Shown piece by piece: positions 10,594 through 19,526 of a DNA stretch of 64,000 nucleotides (positions within the stretch are counted from its first letter, which is position 1; the number at the start of each line of letters is the position of its first letter). The DNA comes from Betaproteobacteria bacterium (lineage in GTDB: Bacteria; Pseudomonadota; Gammaproteobacteria; Burkholderiales; Casimicrobiaceae). The position numbers and the translations under genes are program-made. The DNA is taken from contig JADJWJ010000004.1 of assembly GCA_016716425.1 (NCBI GenBank), forward strand, positions 62,001 to 126,000, written 5' to 3'. The notes beneath the pieces are model-generated. The model was not told the origin of the DNA. It ran no database searches and worked only from the letters and a program-made list of their open reading frames with translations.

Positions 10594-12045
10594 TCATCCG
10601 ATGAGCCGCGCCGCCTCGCGGTACCAGTCGGCGAGGAACGGCGGAATCCACAGGCCGAGCAGCAGCACGAGCGCCAGGTGGACGAACACCGGGACCATCG
10701 CCGGCCGGACCGGCAGCTTCTTCGCGGTCGTCTCGCCGAACACCATCGGCTGCATCTTCGAGAACACCGCGGCGAACGCGAGGCCGAGCGCGCCCAGCAG
10801 GAAGGGGGTGGCCCACGGCTGCGACCGCATCGCCGTGGTGAGGATCAGGAACTCGCTCGCGAAGACGCCGAACGGAGGCATGCCGAGGATCGCCAGCGTG
10901 CCGAGCGCCAGGCCCCAGCCGATCATCGGACTCACCGTGACGAGTCCGCGGATGTCGTCCATGATCTGCGTGCCGGTCTTCTGCGTCGCGTGGCCGACGG
11001 TGAAGAAGATCGCCGACTTGGTCAGCGAGTGCACGGTCATGTGCAGCAGCGCGGCGAAGTTGGCGATGGGCCCGCCCATGCCGAACGCGAACGTGATGAT
11101 GCCCATGTGCTCGATCGACGAGTACGCGAACAGCCGCTTGATGTCCTTCTGCCGCGACAGCAGGAACGCGGCGACGACGACCGACGTGAGGCCGAAGCCC
11201 ATCATCAGCTCGCGCGCGAGCGACGTCTGCACGGAGCCCTCGACCAGCACCTTGCAGCGGACGACGGCGTACAGCGCGACGTTGAGCAGCAGGCCGGAGA
11301 GCACCGCCGACACCGGCGTGGGCCCCTCCGCGTGCGCGTCGGGCAGCCAGTTGTGCAGCGGCACGAGGCCGACCTTGGTGCCGTAGCCGACGAGGAGGAA
11401 CACGAATGCGAGGGACAGCACCGTGGGCTCGAGGTCGCCCTTGACGGCGTTGAGCTCCGTCCACAGCAGGGCGCCGCCCTCGGCGCCCAGCAGCTTCTCG
11501 GCGGCGAAGTAGAGCAGGATGGTGCCGAACAGCGCCTGCGCGATGCCGACGCCGCAGAGGATGAAGTACTTCCACGCTGCCTCGAGCGACGCCGGCGTCC
11601 GGTACAGCGACACCAGCAGCACGGTCGTGAGCGTCGCCGCCTCCATTGCGACCCACAGGATGCCCATGTTGTTGGTCAGCAGCGCGACCAGCATCGTGCA
11701 GTTGAAGAGCTGGAACATCGCGTGGTAGAGGCGCAGCCGCGCCGGCGTCAGCCGCTTGTGCTCCTCCTCGATCCGCATGTACGGCTGCGAGAAGATCGAC
11801 GTCGTGAAACCGACGAACGCGGTGAGCGCCACCAGGAACACGTTGAACGGGTCGACGAAGAACTGCCGGTCGAGCACCAGCAGCGGGCCGTCGCGGATGA
11901 CGCGCGCGGTCAGCGCGGCCGCAGCGACGAACGTCGCGAGGCTCACGGTGACGTTGACCTGCGGCGCGCTGCGGCGGTCGCCGACGAGCGCCAGCAGCGC
12001 GGCGCCGGCGAGCGGCAGCCCGAGGACGAGCAGGATCTCGATCAT
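10594..12045 (-). CDS. HyfF-like proton-pumping membrane subunit (NuoM/N family)
   Basis: A 483-residue polytopic membrane protein of the antiporter-like complex I subunit family. Family hallmarks include GYGTKVGLVPLHNWLPDAHA with the conserved Lys and His, ILWVAMEAATL with a conserved Glu, and KRLFAYSSIEHMG. The start is the ATG at 12045, overlapping the TGA of the hyfE-like gene by an ATGA junction. It should form one proton channel of the complex in the inner membrane. Its closest named relatives are HyfF/HycC-type subunits; assignment to HyfF rests on gene order and length. Confidence 0.92.
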   Translation of the reverse strand: MIEILLVLGLPLAGAALLALVGDRRSAPQVNVTVSLATFVAAAALTARVIRDGPLLVLDRQFFVDPFNVFLVALTAFVGFTTSIFSQPYMRIEEEHKRLTPARLRLYHAMFQLFNCTMLVALLTNNMGILWVAMEAATLTTVLLVSLYRTPASLEAAWKYFILCGVGIAQALFGTILLYFAAEKLLGAEGGALLWTELNAVKGDLEPTVLSLAFVFLLVGYGTKVGLVPLHNWLPDAHAEGPTPVSAVLSGLLLNVALYAVVRCKVLVEGSVQTSLARELMMGFGLTSVVVAAFLLSRQKDIKRLFAYSSIEHMGIITFAFGMGGPIANFAALLHMTVHSLTKSAIFFTVGHATQKTGTQIMDDIRGLVTVSPMIGWGLALGTLAILGMPPFGVFASEFLILTTAMRSQPWATPFLLGALGLAFAAVFSKMQPMVFGETTAKKLPVRPAMVPVFVHLALVLLLGLWIPPFLADWYREAARLIG

Positions 12046-12710
12046 TCCGGCTCTTTCAGCTTCTCGAGATGCTGCAGGTCGAGACTGTCGAACTGCTCGC
12101 GGATCTGGAAGAAGAACACGCCGAGGATCAGCATGCCGACCAGGACGTCGAGCGCGATGCCCAGCTCGACGACCATCGGCATCCCGTAGGTGGCGCTGGT
12201 GGCGGCGAAGAAGAGGCCGTTCTCCATCGACAGGAATCCGATCACCTGCGGGATCGCCTTGCGCCGCGTGATCATCATCAGGAACGACAGCATGACGGTT
12301 GCCATCGCGATGCCGAGCGTGGCGCGGGTGACGGTGCTCGCGAGCTGCGAGATCGGCACGGCGAGGTTGAACGAGAACACGACCAGCACGAGCCCGATGA
12401 TCATCGTCGTCGGCACGTTGATCAGGCCCTCGACGTCCCACTTGACGTCGAGCTTGCGCACGAGCCGGTGCAGGATCCACGGCAGCAGCGCGACCTTGAG
12501 CACGAGGGTCAGCACCGCGGAGAAGTACAGGTGACGCTGGCCGGTGGCGTAGCCGACGATCGCGGTGGAGCACGCGAGCGCCAGTCCCTGCCACGCGAAG
12601 AGGTCGATCAGCGACACGACGCGCCGCTGCGCCAGCATCGCGAACGCGAGCAGCAGCAGCAGCGCCGCGAGCAGGTTGATCAGTTGCGCGTGGAGCGGAA
12701 GCGAGGTCAC
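12042..12710 (-). CDS. HyfE-like small membrane subunit
   Basis: A 222-residue hydrophobic protein with about six or seven predicted helices and a charged C-terminal tail (IREQFDSLDLQHLEKLKEPE). It matches HyfE of hydrogenase-4-type complexes, whose C-terminal half corresponds to NuoK: GFLSMENGLFF carries the conserved intramembrane Glu and VELGIALDVLVGMLI the second acidic position. HyfE-type subunits distinguish the Hyf group from the shorter Hyc complexes. It is coupled by a 4-base overlap to the hyfF-like gene; upstream is a 203-base spacer holding a palindromic repeat. Confidence 0.88.
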   Translation of the reverse strand: MTSLPLHAQLINLLAALLLLLAFAMLAQRRVVSLIDLFAWQGLALACSTAIVGYATGQRHLYFSAVLTLVLKVALLPWILHRLVRKLDVKWDVEGLINVPTTMIIGLVLVVFSFNLAVPISQLASTVTRATLGIAMATVMLSFLMMITRRKAIPQVIGFLSMENGLFFAATSATYGMPMVVELGIALDVLVGMLILGVFFFQIREQFDSLDLQHLEKLKEPE

Positions 12711-12770
12711 GGCGCTAGGGGCGAAGGCTCATGACGTTGTGACGGGGTCGCGCCGCTTTCGCGCAGGCGC

Positions 12771-12872
12771 CGTCCCCGCGAAGGCGGGGACCCGCGGCCT
12801 GGCATGGCGTGTGTACGCGGGGAAAGCCACGGCACCGGGTCCCCGCTTTGGCGGCGACGACGGCGGATGGGT
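12771..12872. repeat. REP-like palindromic repeat, family A copy 2
   Basis: This spacer element, between the hyfC- and hyfE-like genes, opens with CCCCGCGAAGGCGGGGACCC and closes with an inverted relative, GGGTCCCCGCTTTGGCGG. Each arm forms a short hairpin, and the two arms can also pair with each other over about 100 bases. It is related to the element at 1119-1177. Its position inside an operon means it is transcribed and may affect stability of the two message halves. Confidence 0.65.
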
Positions 12873-12913
12873 TGCCGAATGCCGGGCGACGACAACGCGC
12901 GGGTGATCCACGG

Positions 12914-13861
12914 CTAGGCCCCCAGCAGCAAATTGACCAGCATCGCCAGGACCGCGAGCATGAACGCGGTGCCGAGGAACTCCGGCGCGCGGAAGATGCG
13001 CATCTTCGCCGACAGCGTCTCGATCAGCGCCAGTCCGAAGCCGCCGATGGCGAGCTTGACGATCAGCAGCGGCGCGGCGCCGAGCAGCGCCAGCCAGTCG
13101 GTGCCGCTGACGATCCCGAACGGGAAGAAGATCGCGAGGCCGATGCACGAGTAGTTGAAGAGCTTGAGCGCTGCCGCCCATTCGAGCAGCGCCAGGTGAC
13201 GCGCCGAATACTCGAGCAGCATCGCCTCGTGGATCATCGTGAGCTCGAGGTGCGTCGCCGGATTGTCGACCGGAATGCGCGCGTTCTCGGCGAGCGACAC
13301 CATCGTGAACGCGACGCCGGCGAACGCGAGGCTCGGGTAGATGCCGAGCTCGCGGTGCGCGAGCGTCTCGACGATCGTGGGCAGCGACGTCGAGCCGGAG
13401 ATCAGCGACGCCGTGAACAGCACCATCAGCAGCGCCGGCTCGGCGAGGAAGCCGATGAACATGTCGCGCCGCGCGCCGAGCGAGCCGAACGCCGTGCCGA
13501 TGTCCATCGCGGCGAGCGCCATGAACACGCGGGCGAGCGCGAACAGCCCCACCAGCGCGATGGCGTCGGCGGCGTGCGCGAACGGCAGGTCGGTCGCGAG
13601 CGACGGCACGATCGCCGCCGCGCAGCACATCGCACCGAACACGATGTACGGGGTCAGCCGGAAGAGCGGCGACGCGTTCGCGGCGACGACCGCGTCCTTG
13701 AGGAAGAGCTTGCGGATGGTCCGGTAGGGCAGGAGCAGCGACGGCGCGCTCCGGTTCGACAGCCACGCGCGGCATTGCGCGACCCAGCCGGCGAGCAGCG
13801 GCGCCAGCATCAGCGCGACCGCGACCTGCAGCAGCTGGGACAGGAAGCCGGAAACGGTCAT
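12914..13861 (-). CDS. HyfC-like membrane anchor subunit (NuoH family)
   Basis: A 315-residue polytopic protein of the NuoH/EchB/HyfC family, which anchors the soluble arm and shapes the quinone-like cavity. Conserved features include FLKDAVVAANASPLFRLTPY near the N-terminus, the acidic loop SLAENARIPVDNPATHLELT, and the MIHEAMLLEYS helix with conserved Glu residues. It starts 7 bases after the hyfB-like stop. Length agrees with HyfC/HycD-type proteins. Confidence 0.92.
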   Translation of the reverse strand: MTVSGFLSQLLQVAVALMLAPLLAGWVAQCRAWLSNRSAPSLLLPYRTIRKLFLKDAVVAANASPLFRLTPYIVFGAMCCAAAIVPSLATDLPFAHAADAIALVGLFALARVFMALAAMDIGTAFGSLGARRDMFIGFLAEPALLMVLFTASLISGSTSLPTIVETLAHRELGIYPSLAFAGVAFTMVSLAENARIPVDNPATHLELTMIHEAMLLEYSARHLALLEWAAALKLFNYSCIGLAIFFPFGIVSGTDWLALLGAAPLLIVKLAIGGFGLALIETLSAKMRIFRAPEFLGTAFMLAVLAMLVNLLLGA

Positions 13862-13868
13862 CGCGCGA

Positions 13869-15863
13869 TCACCGGACGAAGAAGAGCAGCGCCAGCAGCG
13901 TGAAGAAGCTGTACGTCAGGTAGACGGAGATTCGTCCCTGCTGGATGTGGCCGACCAGCCGCGCGACGACCTCGGCGCCGCGCACGATCGGCAGGTACAG
14001 CCAGTACCACAGCGGATCCTCGGCCTTCACCGAATAGGTAGGCTTCGCGTCGAACGGCGACGGCAGGTGGCGCTGCATCCGGAAGAACGGCTCGAACACG
14101 GTCCTGATCGGCTGCCCGAAGCCCTCGGCCGTGTCCTGCATCCGCGGCGTCTGCCCGGGAAAGCCGCAGTCCCACGGCGGCGCGCGCCGCACACGGCCGT
14201 GGTAGAAGCGGTGGACGAGCTGGATGGTCAACAGCACGGTCGCGGCGATCACGACCAGTACGATGAGCGGGCTGTAGCTCGACCGGTCGGCGTCGATCGG
14301 CGCCAGCAGCAGCCAGCTGCGCGGGCCCGACGGCACCGCGCTCGCGCCGACGAGCAGCGCGTTCACCGGGTCCAGCAGCGCGATCACGTGGATGGGGAAC
14401 AGCCCGAGCAGCACGCAGCCCGCGGCGAGATACGCCAGCGCCGCGCGCTCCCACGGGCCGGCGTCGTGCGCGTACGCGAGGTTGGCCTCGCGCGGCCGGC
14501 CGAGGAACACGATGCCGTAGAACTTCACCATCACGTAGGCGGCGAGCGCGACCGCCAGCACCAGCGCCGCCGTCGCGACCGGCACCAGCATGTTGACGAA
14601 CGACTGCGGCAGCGTCGGCGTGAACAGGAACGCCTGCAGCAGCAGCCACTCGGACACGAAGCCGTTGAGCGGGGGGAGGCCCGCGATCGCGAGCGTCCCG
14701 ACGAGCGCCAGCCACGCCACCCATGGCATCCGGTGGATGAGGCCGCCCAGCTTGCCCAGGCTGCGCTCCTTCGTCGCGTGCAGCACCGAGCCCGTCGCGA
14801 GGAACAGCAGGCTCTTGAAGAACGCGTGGTTGAGCGCGTGGTAGAGGACCGCGGTCAGCGCGATCGCCGCGAGCGCCGGCTTGTCGTAGGCGCGGAACAG
14901 GATCGCGAGCCCGATGCCCGCGACGATGATGCCGATGTTCTCGATCGACGAATAAGCGAGCAGCCGCTTCATGTCCGACTGCACCGCCGCGAACACGACG
15001 CCGAACAGCGCGGTGACGAGGCCCACCGCCAGCGCCACCACGCCCCACCACCACAGCTGCGCGTGCATGAGGTCGAACGTCACGCGCAGGATGCCGTAGA
15101 TCGCGGTCTTCAGCATCACCGCGCTCATCAGCGCCGAAACGGGCGACGGTGCGGCCGGGTGGGCTTCCGGCAGCCACACGTGCAGCGGCACCAGCCCCGC
15201 CTTCGCGCCGAAGCCCACGAGCGCCAGGAAGAACGCGACCGTCGGCCAGGCGCCGGGCAGCGCGATCGCGCGCATCGCGTCGAACGTGTAGTCGCCGCTG
15301 CCGCCCTGCAGCACGCCGAAGCACAGCAGGATCGCGATCGCGCCGACGTGCGCGATCGTCAGGTAGAGGAAGCCCGCGCGGCGGATTTCCGGGATCCGGT
15401 GCTCGGTGGTGACGAGGAAGTACGAGGCCAGCGCCATCGACTCCCACGCGACCATGAACAGGTAGGCGTCGTCGGCGACGAGGACCAGCGCCATCGCAGC
15501 CAGGAACGCGTGGTACTGGCAGCAGACGACCCCGGGCGCCGTGCCGTCGCTCGCGCGGAAGTAGCCGGCCGAGTAGACGGACACCGCGGCGCCCGTCGCG
15601 CCGAGCAGCACGAGGAAGAACGCCGACAGCGCGTCGAGGCGCAGATGGAACGGCAGGTCGGGCAGGCCGAGCGGCAGCACCAGCGCCTGCGGCGGGGCGT
15701 CCATCGCCGCGAGCGCGACGGCGGCGAGCGCGAGTCCGACCGCGCCGCCAACCGGGAACAGCACGTGGCTGATGTACGGGAGGTGGCGGGACCGGACGAG
15801 CCCGAGGAGACCCAGGGCGAGCCAGACGCCGATGGCGGCGACGACGAGGTCGAGCGCGTCCAC
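13869..15863 (-). CDS. HyfB-like proton-pumping membrane subunit (NuoL family)
   Basis: A 664-residue membrane protein of the NuoL/HyfB family with about fourteen to sixteen hydrophobic segments. Recognisable signatures are VAWESMALASYFLV with the conserved Glu, FGAKAGLVPLHVWLPEAHPA with conserved Lys and His, and KRLLAYSSIENIG. The C-terminal extension includes WDCGFPGQTPRMQDTAEGF and two final helices, as in HyfB-type rather than plain NuoN proteins. The start is a GTG at 15863; no in-frame ATG upstream fits. The gene begins 61 bases after the metG stop on the same strand, so metG may be the first gene of the transcript. Confidence 0.92.
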   Translation of the reverse strand: MDALDLVVAAIGVWLALGLLGLVRSRHLPYISHVLFPVGGAVGLALAAVALAAMDAPPQALVLPLGLPDLPFHLRLDALSAFFLVLLGATGAAVSVYSAGYFRASDGTAPGVVCCQYHAFLAAMALVLVADDAYLFMVAWESMALASYFLVTTEHRIPEIRRAGFLYLTIAHVGAIAILLCFGVLQGGSGDYTFDAMRAIALPGAWPTVAFFLALVGFGAKAGLVPLHVWLPEAHPAAPSPVSALMSAVMLKTAIYGILRVTFDLMHAQLWWWGVVALAVGLVTALFGVVFAAVQSDMKRLLAYSSIENIGIIVAGIGLAILFRAYDKPALAAIALTAVLYHALNHAFFKSLLFLATGSVLHATKERSLGKLGGLIHRMPWVAWLALVGTLAIAGLPPLNGFVSEWLLLQAFLFTPTLPQSFVNMLVPVATAALVLAVALAAYVMVKFYGIVFLGRPREANLAYAHDAGPWERAALAYLAAGCVLLGLFPIHVIALLDPVNALLVGASAVPSGPRSWLLLAPIDADRSSYSPLIVLVVIAATVLLTIQLVHRFYHGRVRRAPPWDCGFPGQTPRMQDTAEGFGQPIRTVFEPFFRMQRHLPSPFDAKPTYSVKAEDPLWYWLYLPIVRGAEVVARLVGHIQQGRISVYLTYSFFTLLALLFFVR

Positions 15864-15924
15864 CGATCGTCCCCGCGTCCGGCCTACCGCGAGGCACGCG
15901 GGCGCCGCGGCGCCGCGGATGCGG

Positions 15925-18126
15925 TCATTTGACGCGCATGCCGGGTTCGGCGCCGGCGTCGGGTGCGAGCAGGTAGATTCCCGGGCCGTCGCCGGAGGCG
16001 GCGAGCACCATGCCTTCGGACAGGCCGAATTTCATCTTGCGCGGTGCCAAGTTCGCCACCATCGGCGTCAGGCGGCCGACGAGCACGGCCGGGTCGTACG
16101 CGGACTTGATGCCGGCGAACACGGTCCGGTGCCGTCCTTCGCCGACGTCGAGCGTGAGCCTAAGGAGCTTGTCGGCGCCGTCGACGTGCTCGGCATTCAC
16201 GATGCGGGCGATGCGCAGGTCGACCTTGGCGAAGTCGTCGATGGTGATCGTGGCGGCGTCCGCCCCCTCACCCTGGCCCTCTCCCCGCTGGGGAGAGGGG
16301 GATGCCGCCGCGGCCGCCGGCGTCGGTCCGGCCTTCGGCTTCACCGCGGCGGGCGCCGACGCGGCGGCGTTCCCTCCCTCTCCCGAGGGAGCGCGAGAGG
16401 GTTGGGGTGAGGGTGCGGCCGCCGGCCCCAGCAACAGCGCGTCCAGCTGCTTCGGGTCGATGCGCGCGAGCAGGTGCGAATACGCGCCGACGCGGTCGGG
16501 CAGGACGGCACCGTCGGCCCACGTGAAGTCGCGGCCGAGGCCGAAGAACTCGCGCGCGACGCGGCTTGCGGTGACGGGAAGGATCGGCGCCAGCAGTACG
16601 GTCAGCAGCTTGAACCCGGCGAGCGCGCGCGAGCAGGCGTCCTGCAGGTCGGCGCGGTGCGCCGGGTCCTTGGCCAGCGTCCATGGCCTGGCCTGGTCGA
16701 ACGCTTCGTTGATGCGGTCGGCGATCGCCATTGCGTCGCGGACGACCTGCCCGAAGCGGCGCGCGGCGTACGCGTCGGCGGCGAGCTTCGTGGCGTCGCG
16801 GGCGGCGTGCGCGAGCTCGCCGGCGACCTTCGGCGAGTACGCGAGCGCCCCGCCGAAGTGCTTGTCGACGAACCCCGCCGCGCGGCTCGCGATGTTCACG
16901 TACTTGCCGACGAGGTCGCTGTTCACGCGCGCGACGAAGTCGTCCGGGTTGAAGTCGAGGTCCTCGACGCGCTCGTTCAACTTCGCGGCGATGTAGTAAC
17001 GCAGCCACTCCGGATTCAGCCCGGACTCGACGTAGCGCTGCGGGCTGATGCCGGTGCCGCGCGACTTCGACATCTTCTCGCCGGACGCCATGACCAGGAA
17101 GCCGTGCACGAACACGTTGGTCGGCGTCTTGCGGCCGGAGAAGTGCAGCATGGCGGGCCAGAACAGCGTGTGGAAGTAGACGATGTCCTTGCCGATGAAG
17201 TGGTACTGCTCCACACCCGGGTCGGCCAGGAACTGGTCGAACGTGCGCGTCTCGCCCGGGTACGCGCGCCGCGCCGCGCCGGAGTCGAAGTGCTTCTTCA
17301 GCGCGGCGAGGTAGCCGATCGGCGCGTCCAGCCACACGTAGAAGTACTTGCCTGGCGCGTCGGGGATGTCGATGCCGAAGTACGGCGGATCGCGGGAGAT
17401 GTCCCAGTCATTGAGCGCGCGGCCCCCGTCGCCCAGCCACTCCTGGATCTTGTTGTAGACCTCCGGCTGCAGCGGCGTGGCCTTCGTCCAGCGTTCGAGG
17501 AACGCGACGACTTCCGGGTCGGACAGCCGGAAGAACAGGTGGGGGGACTCGCGCAGCTCCGGTCTGGCACCCGTCAGCGCCGAACGCGGGTCGATCAGGT
17601 CGGTCGGCGCGTAGGTCGACCCGCACACCTCGCAGTTGTCGCCGTTCTGGTCCTGCGCACCGCACTTCGGGCACGTGCCCTTGATGTAGCGGTCGGCCAG
17701 GAACATGCCCTTGACCGGGTCGTAGAACTGCTCGATGGTCTTGGTGCCGATCAGCGACGGCCGCCAGTCGCGCAGCGCGCGGTAGATCGACTGCGCGAGC
17801 TCGGTGTTTTCCGGCGAGTGCGTCGAGTGCGTGGTGTCGAAGCTGATGCCGTAGCGCCGCCAGTCCTCGGTGTGCGAGGCGCCGACGCGCGCGATGAGCT
17901 GCTCCGGCGTGATGCCCTCGGACTGCGCCTTCAGCATGATCGGCGCGCCGTGGGCGTCGTCGGCGCAGACGAAATGCACCTCGTGGCCCTGCATCCGCTG
18001 GAAGCGCACCCAGACGTCGGCCTGGATGTACTCCATCAGGTGGCCGATGTGGAACGGTGCGTTCGCGTACGGCAGCGCCGTCGTGACGAACAGCTTGCGG
18101 GGCGCGGGAACGGCGGGCGGCGTCAC
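15925..18126 (-). CDS. metG: Methionyl-tRNA synthetase with repeat-derived linker
   Basis: The 733-residue enzyme charges initiator and elongator tRNA-Met in the cytoplasm. It has the HIGH motif at residues 26-29, the zinc knuckle CPKC...CEVC near 150-170, and KMSKS at about 351-355. The C-terminal tRNA-binding dimerisation domain (IDDFAKVDLRIARIVNAEHV onward) is present. Between the catalytic part and that domain, residues about 569-622 form a Ser/Pro/Gly/Ala-rich linker. Its coding DNA contains two inverted copies of an intergenic repeat (16265-16300 and 16372-16413), read as SPQPSRAPSGEGG and SPSPQRGEGQGEG without breaking the frame. The gene diverges from apbC, an arrangement common in betaproteobacteria. 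Confidence 0.97.
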   Translation of the reverse strand: MTPPAVPAPRKLFVTTALPYANAPFHIGHLMEYIQADVWVRFQRMQGHEVHFVCADDAHGAPIMLKAQSEGITPEQLIARVGASHTEDWRRYGISFDTTHSTHSPENTELAQSIYRALRDWRPSLIGTKTIEQFYDPVKGMFLADRYIKGTCPKCGAQDQNGDNCEVCGSTYAPTDLIDPRSALTGARPELRESPHLFFRLSDPEVVAFLERWTKATPLQPEVYNKIQEWLGDGGRALNDWDISRDPPYFGIDIPDAPGKYFYVWLDAPIGYLAALKKHFDSGAARRAYPGETRTFDQFLADPGVEQYHFIGKDIVYFHTLFWPAMLHFSGRKTPTNVFVHGFLVMASGEKMSKSRGTGISPQRYVESGLNPEWLRYYIAAKLNERVEDLDFNPDDFVARVNSDLVGKYVNIASRAAGFVDKHFGGALAYSPKVAGELAHAARDATKLAADAYAARRFGQVVRDAMAIADRINEAFDQARPWTLAKDPAHRADLQDACSRALAGFKLLTVLLAPILPVTASRVAREFFGLGRDFTWADGAVLPDRVGAYSHLLARIDPKQLDALLLGPAAAPSPQPSRAPSGEGGNAAASAPAAVKPKAGPTPAAAAASPSPQRGEGQGEGADAATITIDDFAKVDLRIARIVNAEHVDGADKLLRLTLDVGEGRHRTVFAGIKSAYDPAVLVGRLTPMVANLAPRKMKFGLSEGMVLAASGDGPGIYLLAPDAGAEPGMRVK
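16265..16413. repeat. Inverted pair of family B repeats inside metG
   Basis: Copy 1 (16265-16300) reads CCCTCACCCTGGCCCTCTCC then CCGCTGGGGAGAGGGG. Copy 2 (16372-16413) is the reverse, ending GAGAGGGTTGGGGTGAGGG. The same arms occur as an inverted pair after rpoC (50291-50417) and once near 21614-21655, in both cases between genes. Here the pair is fully translated as a linker in MetG. Confidence 0.85.
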
Positions 18127-18208
18127 GGATGACCTTGCGGTGCGCAGGGGGACCGGCCGATTCTAGCAAGAAGGCGCGGCGCACCCATCGAGGGCGCCCG
18201 AATTCGGC

Positions 18209-18214
18209 TAGAAT
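18209..18214 (+). promoter_or_regulatory. Candidate -10 element for apbC
   Basis: TAGAAT at 18209-18214 lies in the metG/apbC divergent spacer, 47 bases before the apbC start. No clear -35 hexamer was seen at the expected distance, so the call is weak. Confidence 0.25.
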
Positions 18215-18260
18215 TCCAAGGCTTTGAACCCCGCTTCGCGGGATAAGCCCGGAGTCCGCA

Positions 18261-19349
18261 ATGGCATTGACCGAAGCCGCCGTCACCGCATGTCTCAAGA
18301 CCGTCGTCGATCCCAACACCGGCCGCGATTTCGTGAGCGGGAAGGCGGTGAAGAAAGTGGCCGTCGACGGCGCCGACGTCGCGATCGACCTGGCGCTGGG
18401 CTATCCGGCGAAGAGCCAGCACGAGACGCTGCGCAAGCTCGTGCAGGGCGCGGTGGGCGCACTGCCCGGCGCCGGCCGCGTCACCGTGAACCTGTCCACG
18501 AAGGTCGTCTCGCACGCCGTGCAGCGCGGCGTCAAGCTCGTTCCCGGCGTGAAGAACATCATCGCGGTGGCGAGCGGCAAGGGCGGCGTGGGCAAGTCGA
18601 CGACGGCGGTGAACCTGGCGCTCGCGCTGGCCGCGGAAGGCGCCACGGTCGGCGTTCTCGACGCCGACATCTACGGCCCGTCGCAGCCGACGATGCTCGG
18701 CATCCACGGCCGGCCGGAGTCGACCGACGGCAAGACGCTCGAGCCGCTGGAGGCCTACGGCGTGCAGGCGATGTCGATCGGCTTCATGATCGACGCGGAC
18801 ACGCCGATGGTCTGGCGCGGGCCGATGGTCACGCAGGCGCTGGAGCAGCTGCTCAAGGACACGCGCTGGCGCGAGGTCGACTACCTGATCGTCGACATGC
18901 CTCCCGGCACGGGCGACATCCAGCTCACGCTCGCGCAGAAGGTGCCGGTCACGGGGGCCGTGATCGTCACCACGCCGCAGGACATCGCGCTGATCGACGC
19001 GCGCAAGGGGCTCAAGATGTTCGAGAAGGTCGGCGTGCCGATCGTCGGCATCGTCGAGAACATGAGCATCCATATCTGCTCGAAGTGCGGCCATCCCGAG
19101 CACATCTTCGGCGAGGGCGGCGCGCAGAAGATGTGCGCCGACTACAAGGTGCCGTTCCTGGGCGGGCTGCCGCTCGACATTCGCATCCGCGAGCAGGCGG
19201 ATTCGGGGCGGCCCACGGTGGTCGCGGACCCGGACGGCCAGGTTGCCCAGATCTACCGCGACATCGCGCGCAAGGTGGCGATCTCGGTGGCCGAGAAGGC
19301 CGCCGACTTCTCGACGAAGTTCCCGAACATCGTCGTCCAGAACACGTGA
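18261..19349 (+). CDS. apbC: Iron-sulfur cluster carrier ATPase ApbC (Mrp/NBP35 family)
   Basis: ApbC assembles and delivers [4Fe-4S] clusters to client apoproteins in the cytosol, using a deviant Walker P-loop ATPase. The 362-residue product has an N-terminal MIP18/DUF59-type domain (residues 1-90), the P-loop GKGGVGKST near residues 106-114, and LIVDMPPGTGD. Its CSKCGH motif has the two cysteines that bridge a cluster at the dimer interface (near residue 273). It is transcribed away from metG and is followed by dcd after 177 bases. The order metG / apbC / dcd / decarboxylase is familiar from Burkholderia-type genomes. Confidence 0.96.
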   Translation: MALTEAAVTACLKTVVDPNTGRDFVSGKAVKKVAVDGADVAIDLALGYPAKSQHETLRKLVQGAVGALPGAGRVTVNLSTKVVSHAVQRGVKLVPGVKNIIAVASGKGGVGKSTTAVNLALALAAEGATVGVLDADIYGPSQPTMLGIHGRPESTDGKTLEPLEAYGVQAMSIGFMIDADTPMVWRGPMVTQALEQLLKDTRWREVDYLIVDMPPGTGDIQLTLAQKVPVTGAVIVTTPQDIALIDARKGLKMFEKVGVPIVGIVENMSIHICSKCGHPEHIFGEGGAQKMCADYKVPFLGGLPLDIRIREQADSGRPTVVADPDGQVAQIYRDIARKVAISVAEKAADFSTKFPNIVVQNT

Positions 19350-19435
19350 CGCGCGCGCCCCGCGCGATGCTCGTCGCGCGGCGCCTTCGTCGCTCGTGCC
19401 GGCGATCCATCCGCCGCGCCGCGCGTCGCGCGAAG

Positions 19436-19463
19436 TTGAATTGCGCCCTGCATTGACTACAAT
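19436..19463 (+). promoter_or_regulatory. Candidate promoter for dcd
   Basis: TTGAAT at 19436-19441 and TACAAT at 19458-19463 are spaced by 16 bases, 64 bases before the dcd start. Both hexamers match the sigma-70 consensus well, though the spacer is one base short of ideal. Confidence 0.45.
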
Positions 19464-19526
19464 GAAACGAGAACGTCGGCGCGACGCCAAGCGCGCGAAG
19501 AACCGCAGGCATTCGGGGGCGAGGGG

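Noticed and set aside
16265..16413. A frameshift or assembly artefact in the metG linker
   Set aside because: The frame is continuous on both sides, and the same inverted repeat pair is found elsewhere in the window in non-coding sequence.
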